A DNA stretch of 64,000 nucleotides from Actinoplanes sp. M2I2 (GCF_023544445.1 NZ_JALPVJ010000008.1:248001-312000); one strand, 5' to 3'; positions 25,246-34,413 are shown, counted from the first letter of the stretch. Notes: a model not told the origin generated them from the sequence alone. A program made the numbers and translations.

Positions 25246-26055
25246 ATGGCCAAGTCACCGGACGATGTCTCCACCGATGTCTCCGCCGATGTCTCGGCGC
25301 GCGAGGGCGTGAGCGAGCCGACGCGCGAGTATCCGGCCCTTCCGCCGGAGCCACCCGCGACCGCGCCGGCCGAGCCACCCGCGGCCGGGCCCGTGGAGCC
25401 CGCGTCCCGGGTCAGCGGCTTCGCCCGCCTGCTGATCTTCACGTTCTTCGTCTTCGCGCTGATGGTCGCGGCCTGCCTCGGCCTGCGCGCGGTCAACGTG
25501 CTGCCCGGGTTCGACAACCCGTTCTCCGACAAGACGACCGACCGCAGCCAGCCGGTGCTGTTGCAGTCGATGCGCGACCTCAGCCGCTACGTCGCGGCCG
25601 ACGGCACCTTCCAGGTCATCGTCGACCTGCAGGAGAGCAAGGAGAACATCCCCGATTTCCTGGTCAACCGGCGCACGCTGTTCGTCGGCTCCGGCACCGT
25701 CGAGCAGTATGTCGAGTTCGGCTCGCTCGCCGAGGGCGCGTTGCAGGTCGACGAGGGCGCCAAGACGGTGACGATCACCCTGCCGCCGCCGCAGCAGTCG
25801 ACCGCCGCGCTCGACATGCAGAAGAGCTACGTCGTGGCCGAGGAGCGGGGTCTGGTCAACCGCATCGGCGACGCGTTCCGCAGCGACCCGGGCAAACAGC
25901 AGCAGGTCTACGCGCTGGCCCAGCAGCGGATCACCGAGGCGGCGCGCGCCAGCGGGCTCGACGAGCGGGCCCGCCAGAACACCGAACGCATGCTCGAAAG
26001 CCTGTTCACCCGGCTCGGCTACACGACGGTCACGGTCACCTTCGACAAACCCTAG
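25246..26055 (+). CDS. DUF4230 membrane-anchored protein
   Basis: A 269-residue protein with a Pro/Ala-rich cytoplasmic N-terminus (1-58), one membrane segment (about 60-82) and an extracellular domain of about 185 residues containing LQESKENIPDFLVNRRTLFVGSGTVEQYVEF, which matches DUF4230. The N-terminus has a short VSTDVSADVSA repeat. Likely a surface-exposed domain protein; function unknown. It converges on the PspC gene across a strong hairpin. Confidence 0.85.
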   Translation: MAKSPDDVSTDVSADVSAREGVSEPTREYPALPPEPPATAPAEPPAAGPVEPASRVSGFARLLIFTFFVFALMVAACLGLRAVNVLPGFDNPFSDKTTDRSQPVLLQSMRDLSRYVAADGTFQVIVDLQESKENIPDFLVNRRTLFVGSGTVEQYVEFGSLAEGALQVDEGAKTVTITLPPPQQSTAALDMQKSYVVAEERGLVNRIGDAFRSDPGKQQQVYALAQQRITEAARASGLDERARQNTERMLESLFTRLGYTTVTVTFDKP

Positions 26056-26069
26056 ACCGGCCGACCTGA

Positions 26070-26106
26070 GCCGGGCGCCGGCCCGGGGGCGGGGCCGGCG
26101 CCCGGC
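26070..26106. terminator. GC-rich hairpin between convergent genes
   Basis: A perfect 15-bp stem (GCCGGGCGCCGGCCC with its complement) and a 7-base loop. No U-tract on either side. Its place between two gene ends suggests bidirectional termination of the U-less actinobacterial kind. Confidence 0.65.
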
Positions 26107-26125
26107 GGTCAGCGGGTCGCGGTGG

Positions 26126-26314
26126 TCACTCGTTGGGCAGGACGGCCCAGAGGACGAGATAGGCGATGAACTGCGGGCCGGGGAGCAGGCAGGAGATCAC
26201 GAAGATCAGGCGCATGATGCCGGGCGAGACGCCGAAGCGACGAGCCAGGCCGGAACAGACACCGGCGATCCAGCGGTTGTCCCGGGGGCGAGCGAGACGG
26301 CGAGAAACGGTCAC
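26126..26314 (-). CDS. PspC-domain small membrane protein
   Basis: A 62-residue protein made almost entirely of one PspC domain: DNRWIAGVCSGLARRFGVSPGIMRLIFV followed by a hydrophobic segment ending LVLWAVLPNE. GTG start. PspC domains occur in membrane stress regulators; stand-alone copies are common in actinomycetes. Divergent from the CDP-alcohol transferase gene. Confidence 0.92.
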   Translation of the reverse strand: MTVSRRLARPRDNRWIAGVCSGLARRFGVSPGIMRLIFVISCLLPGPQFIAYLVLWAVLPNE

Positions 26315-26545
26315 TTCACTCCTTCACTTCGGGGAGTCCGGCTCGTTCGCCGGCTCCTCCTCAACGGTATGGGCGCGGTGACCGTCTGCCCTCGGTCCCC
26401 AGGTGGAGACGGGCGTCGCGGCTCCCGTAAGGGTGACCCGTACCCTCCGGCCTTGCGCTGTTAACCTGGGTGCCGATTTCCGGCCGTCCGGACGCAGCCG
26501 CGCACCGTGGGCCGGGCGACGTGATGGCGCCCTAGGAGGCAGGCA

Positions 26546-26560
26546 GTGACTTCCCGGTGA
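26546..26560 (+). other. Possible four-codon upstream ORF coupled to the next gene
   Basis: AGGAGG (26534-26539) stands at ideal distance from a GTG at 26546, but that frame reads only GTG ACT TCC CGG TGA. Its stop overlaps the GTG (26557) of the large gene downstream (GTGA). It is either a true coupling mini-ORF or the sign of a one-base indel in this sequence. Confidence 0.4.
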
Positions 26561-28407
26561 CGCTGGCCGTCTTGATCAACTCCGGCGACACCCTCGATCC
26601 GGCCGAGGCGGCCCGGCTGACCGAGGAGCTCTCCGCGGCTCTCCGGGCGGCCGGCGCCAGCACGGTCGAGTCCGGGCCGTCCGCCCTGCGGGACGTCGCC
26701 GAGCGGGCCCGGAAATCGCACGAGGCCGTCCTCATCTGCGCCGCCAACCTGGTCGCCCATCCCAGCCTGTTGTGGATGCTGGCCACCGAGCCGGCCGGCC
26801 GCACCACCGCGCTGGTCGTTCCCGATCCGGCCGGCGACCTGCGCGACGACCGCGGCAAGGTGCTCCCGGCCACCGACGGCGCCGGCACGGTGCGCTACGG
26901 CGGCGCGATCTGGGTGGCCCCGGCCGACGTGCCGCTGCTGGCCGCGGTGGCCGACCGGGCCGACCCGGTGCCGGCACTGCTCGCGGCCGGTCTCGTCCCG
27001 GTCGCCACGCCGGTGCGCCTGCTCCGGGCCGATCTGGTGCACGACACCGCCGAGCTGGAGCGGGCCCGGGCCGGGGTGGCCGCCGTCGACGAGGACAAGG
27101 CCCGCCTGCGCATGGCCGTGAAGGAGAAGGACGACTTCTTCACGACGTACGCAGTCAGCACGTGGTCGCCGTTCGTCACCAAGGCCGCCGCCCGGCTCCG
27201 CCTCACCCCGAGCGGGGTCACGGCCGTCTCGGTGCTGTTCGCCGTGGCCGCCGCGCTCGCGTTCTGGCAGGCCTCGCGGCCCGCGATGATCGCCGGCGGC
27301 ATCCTGCTCTACCTGGGCTTCGTCCTCGACTGCGTCGACGGTCAGCTGGCCCGCTACACGCGGCGGTTCGGCGCGTTCGGCGGCTGGCTCGACACGATGG
27401 CCGACCGGGCCAAGGAGTACGCGGCGTACGCCGGGCTGGCCGCCGGGGCCGAGCGCGCCGGGCTGCCCTATGCCTGGCCGCTGGCCATCGCCGCGATCGT
27501 CCTGCAGACCGTGCGGCACATGACCGACGCCTGGTACGGCGCCCTGCACGACGAGGCCACCGCCCACCCGCGCCCGCAAGCTGCCGGTGGCGTCGGCGCC
27601 CGGCTGAGCGCGGCGTCGACCCGGGTCCAGGGTGACACCGGCTCGGTGGCGTACTGGCTGAAGCGGATCGTCGTCTTCCCGATCGGCGAACGCTGGGCCC
27701 TGCTGTCGGTGCTGGCCATCTTCACCAACGGGCGGGTCGCGCTCGCCGGCGCGGTCGCCTGCGGGCTGTTCGCCATGGCGTACACCCTGGGCCTGCGTTC
27801 GCTGCGAGCGCTGAGCATGCGGGTCGGCGTGCTCGACAAGGTGGACACTTCGCGCTTCCGCGACGACGGTCTGCTCGTCCGAAAGCTGCTCGGCGTGGCC
27901 CGGCTGCCGGCGCCGCTGGCGTTCGCGGCCCTGGCCGCGGTGGCCGCCCTGGCCCTGGTCGTGGCCCTGCTCGCCGGCCGGCTCGAGCCGCCGGCCACGA
28001 TCGCCCTGATCGTCGCGGCGCTGGTCGTCCTCGGCGCCGGGCTGCCGGCCCGGGCCCGGCACGGCGGGCCGCTCGACTGGCTCGTCCCGGCCGCCCTGCG
28101 CGCGGCCGAGTACCTCCTGGTCGTGGCGGCCGGCCTCGCCGGCTCGGTGCCGACCCCGGTGGTCTACCTGCTGATCTTCATGCTGACCCTGCACCACTAC
28201 GACCTGGTCGCCCGGATGGAGAAGGGCGCCCCCGCCGGACGGGCCACGGGGGACCCGCTCGGCTGGGACGGCCGGGTGGTGGTGCTGACCGCCGCCACGG
28301 TGGCCGGCGTGCCCACCGCCGGCATGGTGGTGCTGGCCGCGCTGGTCGGCGGCACATTCCTCGTCAACTCGATCGCCGACTGGCGGACAGGTGGCTCCCG
28401 CCCGTGA
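26557..28407 (+). CDS. CDP-alcohol phosphatidyltransferase with N-terminal nucleotidyltransferase-like domain
   Basis: A 616-residue membrane enzyme. Residues 1-200 are soluble and resemble a degenerate sugar-nucleotidyltransferase-like domain; residues about 210-600 carry the membrane part. The complete CDP-AP signature D-x2-DG-x2-AR-x8-G-x3-D-x3-D is present at about 258-283 (DCVDGQLARY through DTMAD), so transfer of a phospho-alcohol from a CDP-activated donor is expected. The acceptor is unknown; an inositol-phosphate or wall-polymer alcohol is plausible. The next gene, a GT2/CDP-glycerol transferase fusion, starts inside its stop codon (GTGA), linking both to a phosphate-containing glycopolymer. 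Confidence 0.88.
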   Translation: MTLAVLINSGDTLDPAEAARLTEELSAALRAAGASTVESGPSALRDVAERARKSHEAVLICAANLVAHPSLLWMLATEPAGRTTALVVPDPAGDLRDDRGKVLPATDGAGTVRYGGAIWVAPADVPLLAAVADRADPVPALLAAGLVPVATPVRLLRADLVHDTAELERARAGVAAVDEDKARLRMAVKEKDDFFTTYAVSTWSPFVTKAAARLRLTPSGVTAVSVLFAVAAALAFWQASRPAMIAGGILLYLGFVLDCVDGQLARYTRRFGAFGGWLDTMADRAKEYAAYAGLAAGAERAGLPYAWPLAIAAIVLQTVRHMTDAWYGALHDEATAHPRPQAAGGVGARLSAASTRVQGDTGSVAYWLKRIVVFPIGERWALLSVLAIFTNGRVALAGAVACGLFAMAYTLGLRSLRALSMRVGVLDKVDTSRFRDDGLLVRKLLGVARLPAPLAFAALAAVAALALVVALLAGRLEPPATIALIVAALVVLGAGLPARARHGGPLDWLVPAALRAAEYLLVVAAGLAGSVPTPVVYLLIFMLTLHHYDLVARMEKGAPAGRATGDPLGWDGRVVVLTAATVAGVPTAGMVVLAALVGGTFLVNSIADWRTGGSRP

Positions 28408-30569
28408 CCTTCCTCAGCATCGTCCTGCCGGTCTACAAGGTGCAGGGCTACCTCCGGCAATGCCTCGACTCGCTGCTCAGCCAGTCGTTCGACGACTTCG
28501 AGGTCATCGCGGTCGACGACCGCTCGCCCGACCACAGCGGCGCGATCCTGGCCGAGTACGCGGCCCGTGACCCCCGCGTACGGGTGGTGACCGCGCCGGA
28601 GAACCTGGGTCTGGGCCGCGCCCGCAACCTCGGGCTCGAGCACGCCACCGGCGAGTACGTCTGGTTCGTCGACTCCGACGACTGGCTCTCCGGCGGCAGC
28701 CTCGCCGCGGTCGCCGAGCGGCTGCGCAGCACCGGGGCCGACGTGCTGATCGTCGGCTGGGACAAGGTGCACTGGGACGGGCGGGTCCAGGCCGGCTCCG
28801 GGCGCAAGCTGTTCGCCGACGCGCCCGCGGTCTTCTCAGTCGAGCAGTGGCCCGAGGTGCTCAACGTCCTGCACGTGGCCTGGAACAAGATCGTGCGGCG
28901 CGAGTTCCTGCTGCAGCTCGGCTTCCTCTTCGAGGAGGGCTGGTACGAGGACGTCTCCTTCACGTTCCCGGTGCTCCTCGCGGCCCCGCGGATCAGCACC
29001 CTGTCGCGGACGTGTGTGCACTACCGGCAACGCCGGACCGGGGCGATCACCCGTACGGTCGGGGACCGGCACTTCGAGGTCTTCGACCACTGGGAGCACG
29101 CGCTGGCCCTGGCCAACCAGTACGCCTCCCCGGACGATCAGGTCCGCGGCCTGCTCTTCCGCCGGATGATCTGGCACTTCCTGCGCGTGCTGCGGCACGA
29201 CGCACGGGTGCCACGCGGGTCCCGCGCCCGCTTCTTCGGCCGGATGACCGACATGTACCGCAAGCACCTGCCGCCCGGCGGTTTCCCGATGCCCGACGCC
29301 AGCGAGGGAGTGCGCTACCGGCTGGTGGCCCGGGGCGCGTACCGCTCGATGCGGCTGTTCGACCTCGCGACGAGCAAGGGCCGCCGGGTGCGGAGGCTGG
29401 CCGGGCGGACCCGCGACTGGATCGCGCGGCGGGCCCGGCAGGTCATCGGTCACTCCTGGTACCAGCTGCACCTGCGGCTGCCGATCGACGAGTCGCTCGC
29501 CGTCTACGCCGCGTACTGGTATCGCGGGGTCTCGTGCAACCCGGCCGCGATCGCCGAGAAGGCCGCTGAGCTGGCCCCCCACCTGCGGCAGGTGTGGGTG
29601 GTCGGCCCGGCCCGCGTCGCGTCGCTGCCGCCCGGCGTCGAGCACGTCGTGGCCGGCACGCTGCCGTACTACCGGGCCATCGCCCGCGGCCGCTACCTGG
29701 TCAACAACGTGAACTGGCCGCCCCGCGTGGTCAAGCGGCGCGGCACGACCCACGTCATGACCCACCACGGCACGCCGCTCAAGAAGATGGGCGTCGACCA
29801 GGCCGATCACCCGGCCGGCGCGCGCGACCAGGATTTCCGGGCGCAGATGCGACGGGCCGACCGCTGGGACTTCAGCGTCACGGCCAACGCGCACACCACG
29901 ATCGCCTGGTCGTCGGCCTACCCGAGCTCGCACGAGACGCTCGAGGTGGGCTATCCGCGCAACGACCGGCTGGCCACGGCCACGTCGGCCGACTCGGCCG
30001 CGGCGCGGGAAAGCCTGGGCATCGAGCCCGGCCGCCGGGTGGTGCTGCACATGCCGACCCACCGCGAGTGGCTGCCCGAGGGGCGGCACGTGCTCGACGC
30101 CGAGCAACTGGCCGCGGCGCTCGGCCCGAACACGGTGCTGCTCGTCCGCGACCACTACTTCTCGGTGCCCCCGGACGCGGCCGCCGCGGCGGCGAGCGAC
30201 GGGGGCCGCATCATCGACGTGTCCGGCTACCCCGTCGTCGAGGATCTCTACCTGGCGGCCGACGTGCTGCTCACCGACTATTCGTCGGCGATGTTCGACT
30301 ACGCCGTCCTGGACCGTCCGATCGTGATCTTCGCGCCCGACTGGCCCACCTACCGGGACATCCGGGGCACCTATTTCGATCTGATGGCCGAGCCGCCGGG
30401 TGCGGTGGCCACCGACTACGCGACCCTGGTCACGGTGCTCCGCGAGGGCACGTACGCGGATGAATCGGCCAAGAATGCCCGGGCGATCTTCCGGGAACGC
30501 TTCTGCTATCTCGACGACGGGCAGGCGGCGGAGCGTGTGGTCCGCCGGGTTTTCCTGAAAAAGCGGTAA
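28404..30569 (+). CDS. Two-domain glycosyltransferase: GT2 fused to CDP-glycerol glycerophosphotransferase
   Basis: A 721-residue fusion. Residues 1-240 are a GT-A family 2 glycosyltransferase: SIVLPVYKVQGYLRQCLDSLL, the nucleotide-binding DD near residue 37, and the metal site DSDD at about 90-93. Residues about 365-715 are a TagF/TarF-like CDP-glycerol glycerophosphotransferase with THHGTPLKKMG (about 451-461), VGYPRND, and LTDYSSAMFDYA. Such proteins build teichoic-acid-like or capsular poly(glycerol/ribitol phosphate) chains at the inner membrane face. Coupled by GTGA to the preceding CDP-alcohol transferase; a TagGH-type exporter lies 9 kb on. The exact polymer is inferred. Confidence 0.9.
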   Translation: MTFLSIVLPVYKVQGYLRQCLDSLLSQSFDDFEVIAVDDRSPDHSGAILAEYAARDPRVRVVTAPENLGLGRARNLGLEHATGEYVWFVDSDDWLSGGSLAAVAERLRSTGADVLIVGWDKVHWDGRVQAGSGRKLFADAPAVFSVEQWPEVLNVLHVAWNKIVRREFLLQLGFLFEEGWYEDVSFTFPVLLAAPRISTLSRTCVHYRQRRTGAITRTVGDRHFEVFDHWEHALALANQYASPDDQVRGLLFRRMIWHFLRVLRHDARVPRGSRARFFGRMTDMYRKHLPPGGFPMPDASEGVRYRLVARGAYRSMRLFDLATSKGRRVRRLAGRTRDWIARRARQVIGHSWYQLHLRLPIDESLAVYAAYWYRGVSCNPAAIAEKAAELAPHLRQVWVVGPARVASLPPGVEHVVAGTLPYYRAIARGRYLVNNVNWPPRVVKRRGTTHVMTHHGTPLKKMGVDQADHPAGARDQDFRAQMRRADRWDFSVTANAHTTIAWSSAYPSSHETLEVGYPRNDRLATATSADSAAARESLGIEPGRRVVLHMPTHREWLPEGRHVLDAEQLAAALGPNTVLLVRDHYFSVPPDAAAAAASDGGRIIDVSGYPVVEDLYLAADVLLTDYSSAMFDYAVLDRPIVIFAPDWPTYRDIRGTYFDLMAEPPGAVATDYATLVTVLREGTYADESAKNARAIFRERFCYLDDGQAAERVVRRVFLKKR

Positions 30570-30702
30570 TCAAACGGTCACTCAGCGCAAATGGCACGTT
30601 CACCCGATGGTGTGACATCGATACTCCTCGTCAAATTAGGCCGATCGCCGGCCGTCGTGGGACCGGGATCACATTGATGTTGCCCGGCAGGGGAGGTAGG
30701 CG

Positions 30703-32001
30703 GTGTCGACCGTCTCGCTCAAGGACGTCACCAAGGTGTGGCCCGACGGCACCGTGGCCGTCAACCACGTCAGCCTGGACGTCGACGACGGTGAGTTCCT
30801 GGTCCTCCTCGGGCCGTCGGGCTGCGGGAAGTCGACGATCCTCCGCATGATCGCCGGGCTCGAGGACCCGACCGAGGGCGATATTCTGCTCAACGGGGAC
30901 CCGGTGCTCGAGTTGCCGCCGCGCGACCGCAGCATCGCGATGGTGTTTCAGGACTTTGCGCTCTATCCGCACATGACGGTGGGCGACAACATCGGCTTCC
31001 CACTCAAGTTGTCGGGTGTCGAGCCCGGCTCCCGCGGCGAGCGGATCGGCGGCGTGGCCTCCGCGCTCGGCATCGGCGACGTTCTGCACCGCAAGCCCAG
31101 CCAGCTCTCCGGTGGTCAGCGGCAGCGGGTGGCGATGGGCCGCGCGATCGTGCGCCGGCCCGGGCTGTTCCTGATGGACGAGCCGCTCTCCAACCTCGAC
31201 AGCGGCCTGCGGGCCGAACTGCGGGCCGAGATCACCGGTCTGACCCGGGAGCTGGGCGTCACCACCATGTACGTGACGCACGACCAGGCCGAGGCGCTGA
31301 CCATGGCCGACCGGGTGGCGATCATGCGCAAGGGCGTCCTGCAGGACATCGGCACGCCCACCGAGGTGTACGGCCGTCCGGCGACCCTCTACGTGGCGGC
31401 GTTCCTCGGCGCGCCGCGGATGAACCTGCTCGAAGCGTCGGTCTACGTGCACCTCGAGCGTTACATCGAGCTCAACTTCGGCGAGCAGGCGCTGTACCTG
31501 CCGTGGGACGACATCCGGGCGCGCGCGGTCTCGCACTACCACGGCGAGCGGATCGTGGTCGGCATGCGGGCCGAGGCGCTCACCCCGGTGGCCCCGGACG
31601 TGCCGGGCGACGTGCTGCGCGGCCGCATCCGCTACCTGGAGCACCACGGGCACGAGTCGCTGGCCTTCCTCGACATCGGCGCGACCGCGATCGTCCTCGA
31701 CGACCCGGGCGCCCGGGCCCCCGACGAGATGCCGGCCGGCGGCCCGCTCAAGCGGTTCGGCGGCGCCCTGCAGCGGCTGGCCGGACGCTCCGGCGGCCCG
31801 GCCGAGCCGGCGCGCGAGGCGGAACGGCAGAGCGTCCTGAACGACCCCGGTCGGCACCATCGGCGGCCGGCCGAGCTGGGGGTGCGGCTGGCGCCCTATC
31901 CGCCGGTCTCGTCCGGGCATCCGCTCTCGGTCGCCGTACGGATGGACGCCCTGCACTTCTTCGACGAGCGCGGCGATCGCATCGACGTCGGCTGGCGCTG
32001 A
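30703..32001 (+). CDS. ABC transporter ATPase, sugar-import (MsmK/UgpC) type
   Basis: A 432-residue ATPase. Walker A GPSGCGKST begins at residue 37; the Q-loop VFQDFALYPHMTVGDNI, signature LSGGQRQRVAMGRAI (about 135), Walker B LFLMDEPLSNLDSGLR and the H-loop TMYVTHDQAEALT follow. Beyond residue 240 is the regulatory (TOBE-like) domain of CUT1-type importers, which carries an unusual low-complexity insertion (about 340-395). GTG start with GGGGAGG 6 bases upstream. No permease or binding-protein genes are adjacent, so it may serve several sugar importers, as MsmK does. Substrate unknown. Confidence 0.9.
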   Translation: MSTVSLKDVTKVWPDGTVAVNHVSLDVDDGEFLVLLGPSGCGKSTILRMIAGLEDPTEGDILLNGDPVLELPPRDRSIAMVFQDFALYPHMTVGDNIGFPLKLSGVEPGSRGERIGGVASALGIGDVLHRKPSQLSGGQRQRVAMGRAIVRRPGLFLMDEPLSNLDSGLRAELRAEITGLTRELGVTTMYVTHDQAEALTMADRVAIMRKGVLQDIGTPTEVYGRPATLYVAAFLGAPRMNLLEASVYVHLERYIELNFGEQALYLPWDDIRARAVSHYHGERIVVGMRAEALTPVAPDVPGDVLRGRIRYLEHHGHESLAFLDIGATAIVLDDPGARAPDEMPAGGPLKRFGGALQRLAGRSGGPAEPAREAERQSVLNDPGRHHRRPAELGVRLAPYPPVSSGHPLSVAVRMDALHFFDERGDRIDVGWR

Positions 32002-32123
32002 CACCCGTACGCGTCGCTTCCCGGCGCGGGTCTTCCCCCGGTTGCTCCCATGGCGTACCGTTCCGCCCACACGTCGGTGCGATGGCGTATCGACGATACG
32101 GACCCGACCTTGGGGGTAGGCAC

Positions 32124-33026
32124 GTGGCGAACGCGTCCGGACTCTTGGTTATCGAACGCATCCTGCGCGACCGGCAGGGCATCTGGCAGCAGGTCGTGGA
32201 GGACCGCGAGCTGCCGCGGCTCACCGGCCAGATGATGGTCAGCTCGGTCGTGGCCCTCGCCGTCTACGGCGCGGTGCTCGGCTCCTTCCACGGCGTGCTG
32301 ATGGCGCTGACCTCGGCGGTGAAGCTTCCGCTGCTGTTTCTGGCCACGCTCGCGATCTGTCTGCCGACGCTCTATCTCTTCAACCTGGTGTTCGGCGCCC
32401 GGTTGTCGATCCGGCAGTCGCTGTCGCTGGTGATGGTGGCGCTCACGGTCACGGCCATGCTGGCCCTGGCCTTCGCGCCGATCAGCCTGTTCTTCCTGAT
32501 CACCGCGCCCGACTACGCGTTCTTCAAGCTGCTCAACGTGGCCATCCTCGGCCTGTCGGCGCTGGTCGGACTGCGTTTCCTGACCGGTGGCATGAGGGTG
32601 CTCAACGAGCACGGGCTGCTCGCGCCGGCCCTGGCCCCCGCCGCTCCGGTGGCCGTTCCGGCTCCGGCGGCCGCCGAGCCGGCGAAGGCTCTCGTCGCCG
32701 CCGGAGCGACGGTCGAAAGTGGGACGAACGGCGGTGCGCCGGCAGCGGGCCCGGCCCCTGTTCCGATGCCTGTCCAGCCGCCGGTCGTGCGCATCCCGCC
32801 GCCCGGTCCGGCCCAGCAGCGCCCGCTCCAGCCGGCCGCCCCGCAGTCGCCGCCCAGCATGACCCTGCTCTACATCTGGATCCTGCTGTTCGGCTTCGTC
32901 GGCACCCAGCTGGCCTGGACGCTGCGGCCGTTCTTCGGCAGCCCCGACAAGGAATTCAGCCTGTACCGCGACATCGACGGCAACTTCTACGCCGAGATCT
33001 TCCGGACCATCGCGGACCTCTTCTAG
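32124..33026 (+). CDS. Four-helix membrane protein with Pro/Ala-rich loop
   Basis: A 300-residue protein starting VANASGLLVIERILRDRQGIW. Hydrophobic segments lie at about 36-55, 60-85, 92-120 and 128-150, then a 75-residue Pro/Ala-rich linker, then another hydrophobic segment (PSMTLLYIWILLFGFVGTQLAW) and a short C-terminus. The first part resembles Yip1-like membrane proteins; I recall such actinomycete proteins being annotated loosely as actin-binding WH2 proteins, a label I cannot confirm here. GTG 32124 chosen; the much longer upstream frame overlaps the ABC ATPase gene and is rejected. Confidence 0.75.
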   Translation: MANASGLLVIERILRDRQGIWQQVVEDRELPRLTGQMMVSSVVALAVYGAVLGSFHGVLMALTSAVKLPLLFLATLAICLPTLYLFNLVFGARLSIRQSLSLVMVALTVTAMLALAFAPISLFFLITAPDYAFFKLLNVAILGLSALVGLRFLTGGMRVLNEHGLLAPALAPAAPVAVPAPAAAEPAKALVAAGATVESGTNGGAPAAGPAPVPMPVQPPVVRIPPPGPAQQRPLQPAAPQSPPSMTLLYIWILLFGFVGTQLAWTLRPFFGSPDKEFSLYRDIDGNFYAEIFRTIADLF

Positions 33027-33108
33027 TCCTCCCACCGGGCCTTTATCGTGGACGCGTGGTGCCACCGAGGTGGCACACCGCGTAGGCTGCACCACGGTGG
33101 AGGACAGG

Positions 33109-33585
33109 GTGAAACAGGGTGTGCGGCCGGCTCCGGCAGCGGAGGCGGCCTTCGCCGAGCCGCCGTCGAGAAATCCCGGACGACTGGTCGATCGCCGTTT
33201 CGGCCGCGACGACATCACCCTGGTCCGGCACGAGACGTCGGCCCGGCTCCGCGAGGCCGGGCTCGGCGGTGACCGCCTGCACGGGTTCATCCTCGCGGTC
33301 AACGAGGTGGTCACCAACGTCGTGCTGCACGCCGGTGGCCACGGCCGGGTGCTGCTCCGGGTCGCCGACGGCTCGGCGTGGTGCGCGGTGACCGACTCCG
33401 GCCCCGGCATCCCGGCGCGTTATCTGGCCTCGCCCGACGTGCCCGAGGCGTTCGAGGTGGGCGGCCGCGGCATCTGGCTGGCCTACCAGCTGTGCGACGA
33501 GGTCACCGTGGCGACCGGCCCGATCGGTACCACGATCGAGTTGCGGATCTTGCTTGGCACACCGGGTGAAACAAGCCGGCCATAG
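33109..33585 (+). CDS. Anti-sigma regulatory factor, histidine-kinase-like ATPase domain
   Basis: A 158-residue GHKL-fold protein of the RsbW/SpoIIAB-like family. N-box NEVVTNVVLHA, G1 box DSGPGIP and G2 box GGRGIWLAYQLCDEV are all clear. Such proteins are serine kinases or sigma-factor antagonists in partner-switching systems; no cognate anti-anti-sigma or sigma gene lies beside it. GTG 33109 is preferred because GGAGG precedes it by 5 bases; earlier in-frame GTGs at 33070 and 33097 lack one. Partner unknown. Confidence 0.88.
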   Translation: MKQGVRPAPAAEAAFAEPPSRNPGRLVDRRFGRDDITLVRHETSARLREAGLGGDRLHGFILAVNEVVTNVVLHAGGHGRVLLRVADGSAWCAVTDSGPGIPARYLASPDVPEAFEVGGRGIWLAYQLCDEVTVATGPIGTTIELRILLGTPGETSRP

Positions 33586-33672
33586 CACTTTGAACAGGGC
33601 GTTAACGCGCCGGTCGAAGGTGAAGCCGCCCTTCCGGACTCATGGGTGCCCGGGGGCGACTACATTGGGCGC

Positions 33673-34413
33673 GTGCTCGGACTACCTCCTCATGTGACCG
33701 CCTGCCTCTTCGATCTTGACGGTGTGCTCACCCAGACCGCCCTTGTGCACAACGCCGCCTGGAAGCAGACGTTCGACGCGTTCCTCGAGACGTGGTCGGC
33801 GCAGCACGGGCAACAGTTCGTACCCTTCGACTCCGGCGCCGACTACCACCTCTATGTCGACGGCCGGCAACGCGCCGATGGCGTTCGTACCTTCCTGGCC
33901 TCTCGGCACATCACCCTTCCCGAGGGCACCCCGGACGACGGTCCCGACCAGCAGACCGTGAACGGCATCGGCAACCGCAAGAACCTCCTCGTCCTGCAGA
34001 AGATCAAAGAGGGCGCCGTCCAGGTCTACGACGGCTCCGTCGCCTACCTCAAGGCCGCCAAGGACGCCGGCCTGCGCCGCGCGGTCGTGTCCGCGAGCGC
34101 CAACTGCAAGGATGTTTTGGAGGCGGCGGGTATCACGGACCTCATAGAGGTACGCGTGGACGGTGTCACCGCCCGTGCGCAAAACTTGCCGGGTAAGCCC
34201 GCACCCGACACCTTCCTCTACGCAGCCGAGCAGCTCGGCCTCCCGCCGGAAAGCTGTGCTGTCTACGAGGACGCGCTGGCCGGCGTCGCCGCCGGCCGCG
34301 CGGGTCAGTTCGGAATCGTGATCGGGGTTGACCGGGTGGGCCAGACTCAGGCCCTTCTGGACAACGGTGCCGACATCGTCGTCACGGACCTGTCCGAACT
34401 GCTGACGCGCTGA
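33673..34413 (+). CDS. pgmB: Beta-phosphoglucomutase
   Basis: HAD-superfamily enzyme that interconverts beta-glucose 1-phosphate and glucose 6-phosphate. The 246-residue protein has motif I FDLDGVLTQTA near the N-terminus, VVSASANCKDVL as motif II, GKPAPDTFLYA as motif III and YEDALAGVAAGRAG as motif IV. GTG 33673 gives the typical VLGLPPHVTACLFDLDG start; an upstream GTG at 33646 is possible. It is followed 61 bases later by a GH65 phosphorylase, the usual partner that makes beta-glucose 1-phosphate. Confidence 0.93.
   Translation: MLGLPPHVTACLFDLDGVLTQTALVHNAAWKQTFDAFLETWSAQHGQQFVPFDSGADYHLYVDGRQRADGVRTFLASRHITLPEGTPDDGPDQQTVNGIGNRKNLLVLQKIKEGAVQVYDGSVAYLKAAKDAGLRRAVVSASANCKDVLEAAGITDLIEVRVDGVTARAQNLPGKPAPDTFLYAAEQLGLPPESCAVYEDALAGVAAGRAGQFGIVIGVDRVGQTQALLDNGADIVVTDLSELLTR

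Noticed and set aside
31503..32123. Upstream extension of the membrane protein gene to 31503
   Set aside because: Overlaps the C-terminal half of the ABC ATPase gene in another frame and is low-complexity; GTG 32124 begins the recognisable protein.
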